From assembly GCA_029532415.1 (NCBI GenBank), contig JAQOTA010000069.1:496001-560000 (forward strand): DNA of 64,000 nt, written 5' to 3'. How positions within the stretch are numbered: the stretch's first letter is position 1; the number at the start of each line of letters is the position of its first letter. Positions 1-11,264 of this stretch are shown here, one piece after another. Under the pieces are notes generated by a model. The model ran no database searches. It was not told the DNA's origin and was given only the letters and a program-made list of their open reading frames with translations. This DNA is from Marasmius tenuissimus. Its lineage: Eukaryota; Basidiomycota; Agaricomycetes; Agaricales; Marasmiaceae. Made by a program: the position numbers and the translations under genes.

Positions 1-572
1 AAGCCTTCTGCCGAACTCGCAGCACTTGCTGCTCACATATCACCCACCCCCTCCGTCAAGTGGTCCCGCGGCATCTCACCCATTGCCTCTGCCATTTCTG
101 AAGGCACTTCAGTCCAGACTGTATACCTTCCTTACTCCGACGCCACCCTTCTCGGTTTCTTGATCCAGGGTCAGAACGGTGCAGCCATCAAGGAGGCTGG
201 TAAGGCTGCTGTCAGTGCCTTGAAGTCTGCAGGGAACGGTTTGAAGGGAGAGGACTTGAAGACGGCTGTTGCAAAGGCCAAGTTTGCTGCCGCGTCTGCT
301 ACCGAAAGCCGGGAGGGCCTCGTCTCGCTCCTTGGTGCCCAGGTCTTCAGCGGGTCGCAAGCTACCGCCGAGGCCGCACTCAGCGCTTTCGATGGTGTTT
401 CGGAGAGTGCTTTCGCAAAGGTAAAGCGTTGCCATTTTTTGCTTTTGTTATGCACAAATGTTGATGATGACGATTCCTCTAGGCCGCTTCGACGCTTGTT
501 AAGGCAAAACCCACATACGTGGCTGTCGGTGATATTGCATCGCTTCCTCACGCGGACGAGTTGGGATTGTAG
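1..572 (+). CDS. QCR2: Cytochrome bc1 complex core subunit 2, C-terminal part
   Basis: 3' part of a gene whose start lies before the window. The reading frame runs from base 1 to 420, an intron occupies 421-482 (GTAAAG...TCTAG), and a last exon at 483-572 ends in TAG. The protein tail contains VSALKSAG, ATESREGLVSLLGAQVFSG and a final YVAVGDIASLPHADELGL, which is how fungal QCR2 ends. QCR2 is a non-catalytic M16-peptidase-like core protein of mitochondrial complex III, on the matrix side of the inner membrane. No zinc-binding HxxEH motif is expected in this half. The N-terminal half and mitochondrial presequence cannot be seen. Confidence 0.9.
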
Positions 573-1200
573 ACGTAGCTTAAAGACGTGGTCATATAAA
601 GTAATTGGTCTTTTAAGAATACACTTTCACTCTTATTGCCTCATCGCGCGCCTCAGGCCTCCTATAGGCTATAGGTTACTGATACAGTAGTCAAGTAAGT
701 CTTCCCAATCTTGAAAGGCTGCTGTTAGCTCCTTCAGACATCTTCAGTACGTCTTCCCCAGTCTAGCCCTGGCGCTGGTGGTACCCTTATTCACTCTTTT
801 CTCCTCTTTCTAGGTCATTTCAGTCCACGCACTATGTACTTGGGCTACCGTCACCTACGTACAGGGGATATTTCACGAGACTATCTCTCCCGGATGATGG
901 CGACTCGCGAAGGCCGCCCAACAATAGATCAACGCATGTTGTATCTCAGGCCATTAATCTTCTGTATTACTGCTTGCCTGTATGCTGTTTCTGTTCCCAT
1001 GTGACGGTCAACCCAATACACTTCGTGAGTGGCTTCTTGCACTTGTCCTTTCCGTTGATGTAATCCTTAGGACACGGGGCTCTCAAGATATGAATCATCT
1101 GGCCTGGGACTCACCCAGGCTTCCGGCTATAAGAAAGCGCGACTAGTTCAAGACCATTTATCTTCCGAGCCCAGTAGACACATAGCAACACATCCGAGCC
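573..1200. other. Intergenic: QCR2 3' side and SDR copy 1 promoter
   Basis: No coding exon is supported here. The right part, from about 915, is repeated upstream of the second SDR gene (2805-3126), so it is duplicated promoter DNA. A TATA-like element lies at 1128-1135. Confidence 0.6.
1128..1135 (+). promoter_or_regulatory. TATA-like box, SDR copy 1
   Basis: TATAAGAA lies 73 bp before the ATG at 1201 and is conserved in the paralogue at 3082-3089. A short stretch between box and ATG in this copy, bounded by repeated CCGAGCC, explains the longer spacing than in copy 2. Confidence 0.5.
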
Positions 1201-2538
1201 ATGGCTAGTTCTACCACCCCCAGCGCCGAGAGAAGAACAGCGCTCGTTACCGGAGCAGGTGAGCTTAAGGCGAACCGCACTTCAAGTACGATGCTCAAAT
1301 CTCACCCTGCATCTGCATTAGCAAGAGGAATCGGTCGAGGTATAGCACTGAAACTCGCAGAAGATGGGTTCAACGTCGCCATCAACGATATTCAATCGAT
1401 GGCGGACACGGCCTCCAGCACTCTCGACGAGATCAAGAAAGTGACGGAGTCTAAGGGAGCTCGTGCTTCATTGCATCTGGCGGATGTAACGAGCGAGAGT
1501 CAGGTTATCGAGATGATCGAAGGGGTCGTAAAGGAACACGGTTCATTGGACGTGGTGAGTTGTTCTGTTGATACCCGTGTGAATAGAATTCTCAAGGATT
1601 GTGGCTCTCTCAGATGGTGGCGAATGCCGGTATAGTGCAATACAGTACCTTGGCTGAGAGTGAATTCAACTTGGTCTCGTCCATAATCACTGTTGACATC
1701 GCAATGGAACTCAAGCTCCATGGAAGTGGCCGATAAGGTTTTATCTGTGAACGTTCGAGGAGTGATCCTATGCTACAAATACGCCGCGAAGCAGATGATT
1801 GCACAAGGTCGAGGGGGCAGAATCATCGGTGCCAGTTCTTGCGCCGGTAAACAAGGTGGGAGTCTCTTTGTTCTGATACTGAAGGAACTAAGCCGCTCGA
1901 TGCAGGATACGCCTTGTTGGCCGTGTACTCGGCGAGCAAGTTCGCCGTTCGTGGGCTAACACAAGCTACGGGTTAGTTGCTTTTCTTGATGTAGTTTGGT
2001 TGTTCCTCACTCCGGAAATATAACAGCTAGGGAAGTCGGCCCCCACAAGATCACTGTGAACGCTTATGCTCCCGGTTGTATCGAGACCGATATGAGTGAG
2101 CGCCCCTCAATCGCTACATGAACGCCGCTACTGAAATTCTCATGGCATCCAGTTGAATACTTGGAGGATCGGCACGTAGAGGCGGGGAACGGAGCACATG
2201 GAGAGATCAAGTCTGGGGTATGCTTTGTTTCCCTACGAGTTCAAGTAACGAGAGCCATTGAGGAGATGATCAATGGTAGGCCTCCAGCTCATCTTCTTTG
2301 AAGTACAACGGAACGCCCACCGAAATCGCAAGTTTGGTGGGATATCTGGCGTCTCCTGGGGCCCACTTCATCACAGGTAATTTTGCCTCAGCCTCCGAGG
2401 TTTCCCCATCGTCCTCACATGTGTTTATTCTTGCAGGTCAAACCGTGAGCCCGCTCTCAGTTTTACCTATCTCTTCACCAATCAAGGTCGTGCTGACATT
2501 CACAGATAATCTGCGATGGTGGTACAATTTTCGATTGA
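1201..2538 (+). CDS. Short-chain dehydrogenase/reductase, copy 1
   Basis: Ten-exon classical SDR, probably a cytosolic NAD(P)H-dependent oxidoreductase of the diacetyl/acetoin-reductase-like group; the substrate is unknown. Exons: 1201-1258, 1322-1554, 1614-1659, 1727-1855, 1906-1971, 2027-2095, 2153-2217, 2280-2376, 2437-2444, 2506-2538; about 267 aa. Motifs are the cofactor loop TGAARGIG (residues 17-24), NAG, Ser before YSASK (YxxxK), and the tail GQTIICDGG. At the exon 3/4 junction the acceptor used by copy 2 (here after 1715) would break the frame because of a one-base deletion. The next AG (1725-1726) restores the frame and removes four residues. The gene may therefore be functional with a shifted splice site, or newly inactivated. 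Exon 9 is only 8 nt. Confidence 0.8.
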
Positions 2539-3081
2539 TCAATAAGCACGAGTCCCATAGTACAGGTAGCAAAGCAGCCATTGCACTTCGAGTGTATGTA
2601 CATATCGCTGCGAACCCGAGCAAGCCACGTTACTGACGCGTCGTGAGCTCAGAGTCAATGCCGCCTGAGCTGATGCTGCCGCTTGATTCTCTTGACCTCC
2701 ATGATCATCTGATCTAGAGAGACTCTGAGAATGGGCGATACTACCAGCTCCCCAAACTCAATCTGTTTTCGCTTATCGTGGTAGGATTACCCCCCACCCG
2801 ATTCGCCCAACAATAGATCAGCGCACATCATATTTCAAGCCATGCATTCTCTGTGATAGTGCTGGCCGGTTTGCTATTTCTGTAGAAGTCAAGCAGAAGA
2901 CTCGACATCTCTTGGAAAATGTCAGCGCCTCTACTAGATACAGTCCCCATATGACGGCCAACCCAATACACTTCATGAGTGGCATCTTGCACTTGTCCTT
3001 TCCGTTGATGTAACCCTTAGAACACGGGGCTCTTACATGTAAGATGAATTATGGAGCCTGGGATTCACCCAGGCTTCCGGC

Positions 3082-3089
3082 TATAAGAA
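3082..3089 (+). promoter_or_regulatory. TATA-like box, SDR copy 2
   Basis: TATAAGAA lies 45 bp upstream of the ATG at 3127 and is conserved with the box before SDR copy 1. Confidence 0.5.
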
Positions 3090-3126
3090 AAGCGTGACTA
3101 GCTCAAGACCATTTAGCTTCCGAGCC

Positions 3127-4475
3127 ATGGCTAGTTCTACCACCCCCAGCGCCGAGAGAAGAACAGCGCTCGTTACCGGAGCAGGTGAGCTCAAGACGAG
3201 TCGCGCTTCAAGTACGATGCTCAAATCTCACTCTACATCTGCATTAGCAAGAGGAATTGGTCGAGGAATAGCACTGAAACTCGCAGAAGATGGGTTCAAC
3301 GTCGCCATCAACGATATTCAGTCAATGGCAGACACGGCCTCCAGCACTCTCGACGAGATCAAGAAAGTGACGGAGTCTAAGGGAGCTCGTGCTTCATTGC
3401 ATCTGGCGGATGTGACAAACGAAAGTCAGGTCATCGAGATGATCGAAGGGGTCGTAAAGGAACACGGTTCATTGGACGTGGTAAGTCGTTCTGTTGATAC
3501 CCGTGCGAATAGAGTTCTCAAAGATTTCGGCTCTCTTAGATGGTGGCGAATGCTGGTATAGCTCAATGGAGTACCTTGATTGAAAGTGAGTTGAGTTTGA
3601 CCTCAGCTGTAGTGACTAGTATTGATTACTGACCTCACAACGATCACAAGCTCCTATGGAACTGATAGATAAGATGATATCCGTGAACATACGAGGGGTG
3701 ATCCTTTGCTACAAACACGCCGCGAAACAAATGATTGCTCAAGGTCGAGGAGGCAGAATCATTGGTGCCAGTTCTGTCGCGGGGAAGCAAGGTGGGTCTC
3801 TTGTTTTCTGGTGCGACACTGTGATCAAATCGGGCTGTTCGTCATAGGATACGCCTTGCTACCCGTGTACTCGGCGAGCAAGTTCGCTGTTCGTGGGCTA
3901 ACACAAGCTACGGGTCAGTCGTCTTCTCAGTAGTTCGATTAGTTCTCACCTTTGAAATATAACAGCTAGGGAAGTCGGCCCCCACAAGATTACTGTGAAC
4001 GCTTATGCACCCGGTTGCATCGAGACGGATATGAGTGAGCGCCCTAAATCGATCCACGCTACTGAAATTCTCATGGTATCCAGTCGAATACTTGGAGGAT
4101 CGGCATGTAGAGATGGGGCACGGAGCACATGGAGAAATCAAATCCGCGGTATGCTTTGCTTCTCTTCGAGTTCAAGGGATGAGAACGACCGACTAAACGA
4201 TAAATGGTAGTTCTCCAACTTGTCTTCTTTGAAATATAACGGGACGCCGACCGAGGTCGCAAGTTTGGTGGGGTATTTGGCGTCTCCTGAGGCCCACTTC
4301 ATTACAGGTAATGTTCCGCCAGTCTGGGTTGTTCGAGGTTACCTCAGCGTCCTAACATGTCTCTTCTCTTGCAGGTCAAACCGTGAGCCCACACAGATTT
4401 ACCAATTTCTTCATATGCTCAAGGCCGTGCTGACATTCACAGATAATCTGCGATGGTGGTGTACTTTTCGATTGA
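3127..4475 (+). CDS. Short-chain dehydrogenase/reductase, copy 2
   Basis: Clean copy of the SDR pair, 271 aa in ten exons: 3127-3184, 3248-3480, 3540-3585, 3651-3791, 3848-3913, 3966-4034, 4084-4148, 4211-4307, 4375-4382, 4443-4475. All junctions keep frame. The Rossmann loop TGAARGIG is at residues 17-24, N101-A-G follows the fourth strand, and the catalytic set is Ser154, Tyr167 and Lys171 (YSASK). PGCIETDM and the C-terminal TGQTIICDGG are typical of the family. The length is normal for a classical SDR. No signal peptide or membrane segment is seen, so it is probably cytosolic. The substrate cannot be read from sequence. An upstream in-frame start at 3094 is less likely because the ATG at 3127 matches copy 1. 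Confidence 0.88.
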
Positions 4476-4575
4476 CCAATGTGTTGTCAAAGTTATTATA
4501 GTACAACTGGTATTACACTTCGAAGACATGTACATATTCGACGTTCATTGCGGGCTCGAGGAAGCTTCCCCTTGC

Positions 4576-6929
4576 TCAATCATCCATCGGGAACCGCTCC
4601 GTAAACTTGAACTTTTTCAGCCCCTCCTCAAACTCATTCGCAAACTCCTTCACCGTTTTCGAATTATCCGCAACAAACACACCCGGCTTCGCCGAGGTCA
4701 ACGCGGGAGTCGTGAAACTCAAAGCGTTCTGCCCCGACCCAATAGCCGCGACCGGCTTCCCGTAAAAGTACGCGTCCTGCAGAATCTTCAACGGACGCTG
4801 GGGAGGAAACAACGGTGTCATCGTAGACGTCTTGGGGTCAAACAGTTTCTCCGTTCCGTCGACAATGATAATTCCATCGTACAAAACGGCATCGGAGGAA
4901 GTGTACACAGCGTTGACACCTTCGACTAGGCCCTCTGCGATGACGAGTGGGAGGGTACTTCGCGATTTGAACTCTTTGACAAGACCGTTCGCTTGGTCGA
5001 TGGAGGATTTAGAATTCATACTGGCGAGGATACCCACTCGTAGGCCAGCGATGGTTTTGAGAGGTTCTTCGAGAACGGAGAGACCTTTCGATTGCTTGTC
5101 GTGGTAGAATTTGGGATCGGGGTCAGGGGGGTTGACGTTGATGGACATGGCCACCTTCCTCGCAACACCGTTGTGCATCTTATTGAGATGCGTGATGAAC
5201 CGGTTGCGAACGTCCATCGATTCAACTTTGGACAGTTCGAATCGGAAGACATCGATCACCATCTGCTGTTCTGCAGGGAGGAGGGAGTTGTAGAATAGTC
5301 GTGATTGGGTCCAGTAGTCGAGGAATGTGGGGGAAAGCTCCCTGACGTAGTGGGCGTCGACGACGCGGCGAGCGGGGGCAGTGATGTAGCCATTGCCCTT
5401 CTTTCCGTCGGCTGGTGCAGGTTGGCCCTTGTTCAACTCGTTAAAGGTGTAGGGGAAGTTGTTGGTGTGAATAAATTGTTGCATTGCGCCGTCACGGTTG
5501 TTGTTGTGAACTTCGTTGCGAGGACGGTTTATAGGTATCTGCTCGAAGTTGGGGCTCCCCATGTTACGGTTGAGCTGAGTGTCGACGTAAGAGAACAGAC
5601 GGCCTTGGAGCAGTGGGTCGTCCGTAAAGTCAATCCCGCGAACGACATGGCCGATGCAGTACTGTCATGGGACGGTCGTCAGTCATTGTCATCGACACAC
5701 GAAACAAGGAGTGGGGCATACCATGACCTGTTCCGTCTCAGCGAAATAGTTTCTCGGGTTCCTGTTCAAGACCATCTTCCCGATGGGTGTCAACGGAACG
5801 AGCTCCTCTGGTACGAGCTTCGTTGAGTCCAACAGATCAAACCCAAACTTGCGCACATCTTCCTCCTCCATAATCTGGAGGCAAACCTCCCACTCTGGAC
5901 ACGCCCCGGCTTCGATAGACTGCCAGAGATCTTCACGATGAAAGTCGGGGTTCTGACCATTCAAGACCTGGGCCTCAGGCCAGATGAGACTGGCACGACC
6001 TTGCAAACTCTTGAAATGGAATTTGACGAGCTTGGATTTGCCTTCCGCGTTCACGAGGCGGAAAGTGTGAACACCGAAACCATCAGTGTGACGGTAAGAA
6101 CGGATGATGCCGTGAGGGGACATGGCCCACAGGTGAGTATGGAGAGTGGAAGGATTTTGAGCGAAGAAGTCGTAAGCAGAATCGTGAGCGGTCTGAGCCT
6201 GCGGTATTTCACAATCCGGACGCGGTTTTACGGCGTGAATGAGATCAGGGAACTGGATGGCGTCTTGGATGAAGAATACCGGGATGTTATTACCGACAAG
6301 ATCTGTAAAGGTCCGGTGCGTCAGTTTCAAGGCGAACGGTCAAAGTCGAGAAAGAAAGTAGGAGCTCACCGAAGTTTCCCTCATCGGTGTAGAATCGCAC
6401 AGCGAAACCACGTACGTCCCGAACGGTATCTGCGGAACCACGGGAGCCAGTGACGGGCGAGAAGCGAGTGAACACGGGGGTCTGCTTCCCAGCTTTGTTC
6501 AAGAAAGAGGCAGCGGTGATGTCTGACCAGTCTTTATAGGACTCGAAATAACCATGCGCAGCTGCGCCGCGAGCATGCACTGAAACGTTTGGGTCAGTAT
6601 GAGTAAAGGAGGAGGGAGCTATGGAGATTCTGACCTACTCTCTCCGGTATACGTTCATGATCGAAGCGAGTTATCTTTGTTCTCAAGACGAAATCCTCAA
6701 GTAATGTGGGACCACTATCACCAGCTTTCAACGACCGTGTGTCGTCGACGTGGGTACCGAAGTCTGTAGTTGTCGTGGCATTCGAGTCGTCCACGACAAA
6801 CTGGTCCAAGAAGCCATCATCGCCGGGCGGTCGAGCCAAGGTAGTAGATCCTGAACTGCAGGGAAGTTCACAGTTAGAACTAGAAGGGTCAAGGTAGCTG
6901 GCGGTACTCACGGGTCGAGTTTGGGCATT
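4576..6929 (-). CDS. Large-subunit catalase (clade 2 type)
   Basis: Haem catalase that disproportionates hydrogen peroxide. Five exons: 6929-6913, 6855-6635, 6579-6370, 6302-5722, 5661-4576; 704 aa. The distal His81 is in [12 protein letters not shown], the distal Asn is in GNNIPVFF, and the proximal haem ligand Tyr368 is in RLFSYVDTQ (RxFxYxDxQ). After about residue 530 comes a flavodoxin/DJ-1-like C-terminal domain (from [14 protein letters not shown] through [11 protein letters not shown]), which separates large-subunit catalases from the ~500-residue small-subunit clade. The first exon is only 17 nt. No N-terminal secretion signal and no clear peroxisomal SKL tail (it ends PMDD), so cytosolic location is most likely. 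Its stop is 101 bp from the convergent SDR copy 2 stop. Confidence 0.95.
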
Positions 6930-8128
6930 GTGTTGAAAAGATTAGGTGCAAATTCTCATGGGTTATTTATTCCTCCTTTATAAGAGTCCTCAGGAGGCCG
7001 CACGGTCGGGAGCCATCGCACTTGAAAGGCTGATTTCGTAGTTGCATGAGCAGACGATGACCGAATATCAGCCCTCTCTGCAATCTCCGGCGTCTTATCG
7101 ACGTTACCAATGACACAATGCAAAAAAGCAGCGATCATCGCAATATTGATTGGCCAGTCTAAAGCTTTGTTTTAGTCCCATTTCTCGGACTAGAACTTGA
7201 AGGATGATTTTGCGATGATTCAATCCAGTGGCAAGATACGTAAGCGATGACTTTGCGGGGAATTTCAGGGGTTTTCTCCGTGTACCATGGCTAAGCGCTA
7301 ATGTCGGGGACTTTGAAACACGAGATGTTGAACATCTACTACCACTTTCCAGAGTGAATTCTCCGGCCTTGACTGGAGAACTGTTTTGCGGGGATAATGA
7401 CTGTGAGGAAGAAGGCTGAGACCGTGGGAACCTAGGCGTTGAACGAACTCGGACCCAGCCGGGCCCAATTTTTTTTTGCCCTCTCACCTTCACCCTCTTC
7501 GAAAGCTCGCTCGCTCTGGTTTCAGCTTTGTTCTCGGTGCAAGATGGCAAGCAATTGGCCAATATTTTGCATGCTGCTACGGGTTTGTCTGACGTGGACG
7601 GGAAGGTCGTAGAGAAACGAGCACGCGTCCGTTGCGAACAGTACGAGGACCTCAAGAAAGGATAAGTAGAGTAGACAGAGCAGACTCATATCATGATTAG
7701 GGAATACCTGGTGAGCAAAATATCCCATTCTCGTTGCATATCTCCTTCATCTTCTCGTTTCCTGTTACTTGTGATGAAAAATTAACTCAGCTCACTTCGA
7801 AACCTTCAGAGGTGCATGAGACCAACTGTTTTTTAACTGACTTGCTCTTCTTCCATCAATCACCTTTTTCTGTTGCAATTTCACATTGCTGATGACTCGG
7901 TTTTATCACAGGTTGGCGCGACTGGCGGCCAATAGAGGCGATATGTGTCCTCATAGACTGAACTGAAGTAAAGGGTCCCATCTTCCGAATGTCGACGATA
8001 GTCTACATAAGTTATGCTGATTACTTGTAAACCTTACGCGTAAAATTGATAATTGAATTCGTGGAGAATATTGTTGTGCAATGTGTTGAGAATTCAGAGT
8101 CCTTCCCCTCGACCCGCAAACCCCTAGC
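6930..8128. other. Intergenic region
   Basis: Upstream of catalase and downstream of the small membrane-protein gene. Open frames near 7104-7655 and 7522-7728 (minus) show no recognisable domain and no supported start. A run of nine T is at about 7470. No gene is called. Confidence 0.5.
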
Positions 8129-8760
8129 TTATATCGGGTCGTCACCCACAAAGCTATCCATCACGCTCCCGCCTCCCGTCGCAGCTTTTTCCTGTGCCGG
8201 TTGCGACTGCGATCCTGGTGGTGCATCTTTCACACCCAACAGGACATCCACGGCAGGACCAGCAGTCTCCCGTTCTCGAATGGACGACAAGCTGGCTGGC
8301 GGTACGTACTCCCTGACAGCACCCGCGATGGCTTTGGCGAGGTCCTTGGGAGGCATTCCTAGCGCTGTAGCGAGAGCGTTTATCCTGTCTTCTACGCTGT
8401 CGTGCTCGTTCCTAGTTCCGCTCGGTCTTCCTTGGTACTGTTTCCCAGACCCCTGGTTATGTAGGACCTGACGAAGTCAGAAGCGATGAGTTACCCTCGA
8501 CGTGGTGAAAGCGAGCAAGTTGAGTAACGCACCTGCTCTGGGCTCTTCCCAGTTGCCAAATTCCACCATCCACCAACTTCTGTCTTCCATTGGACAACAC
8601 GATACGAGTAGTACGCAGTCACAAGGGTAGAAAGCAAGACGAGGGTATAGATAAACTTGTTGAGGCTCGCTGAATGGAGAGGAGGTTTGACAGGTCGAAT
8701 TGCTTTCCCAGACCGCTTTGGTGGCAGATCTTTGCTGTTGGCTTTGGGCTGGCTGGACAT
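8129..8760 (-). CDS. Small single-pass membrane protein, unknown function
   Basis: Two exons (8760-8533 and 8467-8129) joined by a 65-nt intron give 188 aa. The N-terminus is Lys/Pro-rich. One hydrophobic segment (FIYTLVLLSTLVTAYYSYRVV, about residues 36-56) follows, then a soluble tail. The tail holds the best-conserved-looking block, GMPPKDLAKAIAGAVREYVPP, a short amphipathic helix ending in proline, and it ends with a low-complexity Gly/Ser stretch (MDSFVGDDP). I do not recognise the family. The shape (short basic N-terminus, one TM, acidic tail) fits an ER or mitochondrial membrane protein. The intron is in frame and the coding sense is convincing. Confidence 0.7.
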
Positions 8761-10234
8761 GGTGAAGGTGAAGGTGAAGTGTTAAATTTAGTGGGGAGGT
8801 CAGGATGCTGCGTGCATGCTTTTTATTGGGGTACGGCGCGTGACGTCAGATCTGCGTCATTCATCATCGAGGCGCTTGTTTGCGCGCTTTGTATCGTGCG
8901 AACTAGACAATCCTTCAGCCTCAGTGAACCGCTTCGCTGTTCACGAATCTGCTAGCTAGCCAGGGAAGCCTGGAGACTACCTGGCTCAATCAATGACTAC
9001 CCGCCAGTAGGAAGATCGATGAACCAGCTTCGAGCCCTCAACAGGGCCCAACTCCGAATTCGGGCTCAGGGCGGGGTAGAAGAGGCTGTCAGTGTCAGTG
9101 GGCCCTGTCATGATGCATGACGACCCGCAATGGGCCCTCATTCATGACTTGGTCTGAGTTCTCCTTTTTACCAACGAGATTGGCATCGGAGTTGGACCTG
9201 ATCAATAATATTTACGGAATCGGACTGAGGACCCTCAGCAGGTCCATAATGTCGAAAATGAATCATCCCCTCCAAATGCTCATGCGTTCTTCTCGATAAG
9301 AAACCGTCCGTTCAGCTCCGCAGCGAGCACCTTGTGAGGACGGCCCATCTCGAGAGCGTTACTCAAACCTTTTCAATTGCGACTATATTCAAGAGTGTAC
9401 ATTGGGCACAGCCAAGGTAGTTGAGTGGGACATTGGATCTACGATTCCATTCGAGCCATGGTCACCCAGATCCACGGGGTTATGGTTGTGATGCACTTGG
9501 AGACTAGGCGGGTGATCCGAAGAGTTGAGTACTGAGAACGGCGTTTTGAGCAGGCCTAGTAGTAAAGCCTGCCCTCAAGTGGTACGGAGTAATTTTCTTT
9601 TTCTGCGTGTCGTACAATGTAGTTGTTCCATTGGTCGTAGAAGGGAAACCACCGCTGGAGAGTTGCGAAGAGTATCGGAAGAGAGGCGTAGAAATGCTTT
9701 CCAACACCCTGAAATTGGGAAGATAGACAGGAAAAGCAGCCTCAGCTCCAGCTAGTTGGCGGGCACTTTGCGGAGGGAAAGGCCCAAGGGTCGGTTCGGG
9801 TGATGCAATTTCGTTTTTCGACCCAGCTTTCTGTCTTCGAGGGAGTAGTGAAGCGACCCATCGCGCCTCGGAGTACGAGCGAGAATACGAGGTGTTAAAT
9901 TCAAGATAAGACATAACTTTTCAGTTCGGAAGAGTGCAGGATTGCCATGTACCCGCAGAGGTAATTCCGGGTAGATCCCTCCTCTAAGCTCTTGAACAAG
10001 GTCTTCAAGATCCAGTTTGAGATAGGGTGTAATGACTATGATTGAGGGACAGTAGCTTGGGGCTATCCGTATGTTGTTGGGTGCTGAAAGTGCAAGTGAA
10101 CGAGTTGATCATGATGGTAAGAAGGAGAGGAACGATGGTGTAACAGTGATGTAATCTGGGTGAGTTGCATGGCTGTGTGCTGCAGGGATCCATATTGGAG
10201 GTGAGCTAGAGCTGAGAGAGATGTCACCAGTGCG
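8761..10234. other. Intergenic region left of the inverted-duplication arm
   Basis: No exon with a recognisable domain. Short open frames here (for example 9504-9914 minus, 9525-9755 plus) overlap each other on both strands and lack splice-consistent extension. A short GGTGAA triplet run is at 8761-8775. Confidence 0.5.
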
Positions 10235-11194
10235 TTTGAGGGGCGAACTTCGATGTCTATGCGAGACCACCGACTCGGAGACCAACGCAGTGACCGGGAT
10301 CGACGTTGCGAAACCAACGGTGGCTCCTCTGTACCTTGATCTCGGGGAAGTGAGACTGGTATGCAAAGTGCGACATGCGAAACTGACGGTAAATTCCATA
10401 GGAACTGGCTATTTACCAGCCCATAGTGAGGAAGGGGAAAAGTGTCCGGGTACAATTCGGTCAAGGTCTTGAGTCTGACGAAGGCTGCCCATGAACCTTG
10501 TTTGAATCAGTAAGTAATCAAACCTGTTGGTGGTCACCTCCCTCTGAGCCTTTAAATCCTTCCGTGGACGAAGGAAAGCCTTGTCAGATTGTCTCGGATA
10601 GATCTACCGTGTATTGGGTGTATTGGGAGGAGGTCAATGTCTGAGATGATCATAAAGGAATCGAGAGATACTTGCGAAACCAGCGGAATTGTCGAGAGGC
10701 AGTGGTGGATGTTTGTTGAGGAGTAGGTAGATACAGCTCGAATCCGCTGCTCAATTGCGTGACGAGCGTACGCTTATTCTGAATAAAAAATAGAGAAGGG
10801 CGCCAACTGTACATGGGAGGAGCCTGGGGAAAGCCTGGGATTCGGTAATTACCGAACTGCACAGCACTGATTCCCAGCGCTCATCAATCTTGTTCCGTTC
10901 CTGCGACCAACTCCCCGACACCGTTATTCATTTGAACCGTTGTATGGTATGTATGGGCCGCTGGCTCTGGTATGCATGACTCGGTCCGTGTCCCCAAAAA
11001 TATCGCTTTCAAGGTCGCAGGGCAGTAGCCTGAGAAAGGAGTCGGTTCAAAAATGGTGCGTTCTTAGGCTTTGTCTCGGTCTAGTCCTGTCTGAGTCTGG
11101 GTAAACCTCCTAGGATGCGAAGGACACGGGAAACATATACTAATCACTAGGAACAATCAAAGGCAATGCTAGAATGTACGGGATCCGTGGTATG

Positions 11195-11202
11195 TATATA
11201 AA
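11195..11202 (+). promoter_or_regulatory. TATA box of the left F-box-like gene
   Basis: TATATAAA sits 70 bp upstream of the ATG at 11265. The right-arm copy keeps TATATAAAG at 25951-25943 at nearly the same distance from its start. Confidence 0.55.
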
Positions 11203-11264
11203 CCTCGGTATTTCACAATCTTTCACCATTCAAATCGCCCCGAGAACATCCTCCGACTATCGAC

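Larger units (their letters stand above)
915..2538 (+). repeat. Tandem duplication, unit 1 (SDR gene plus promoter)
   Basis: The segment from about 915 (GCCCAACAATAGATCA) to 2538 matches 2805-4475 in the same orientation through promoter, all exons and the intron positions. Unit 2 carries about 60 extra bases near 2887-2950 upstream of its gene. Coding parts are clearly better conserved than introns, as expected for an old tandem duplication with both copies kept. Confidence 0.85.
2805..4475 (+). repeat. Tandem duplication, unit 2 (SDR gene plus promoter)
   Basis: Direct-repeat partner of 915-2538 (see that entry). It starts at GCCCAACAATAGATCA near 2805 and ends with the second SDR stop codon. 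Confidence 0.85.

Noticed and set aside
7104..7655. 183-codon minus-strand open frame upstream of catalase
   Set aside because: Low-complexity Ser/Arg composition, no domain, and competing open frames on the other strand.
9504..9914. 136-codon minus-strand open frame
   Set aside because: No domain, overlapping open frames on both strands, and it lies outside the duplicated arm and other genes.
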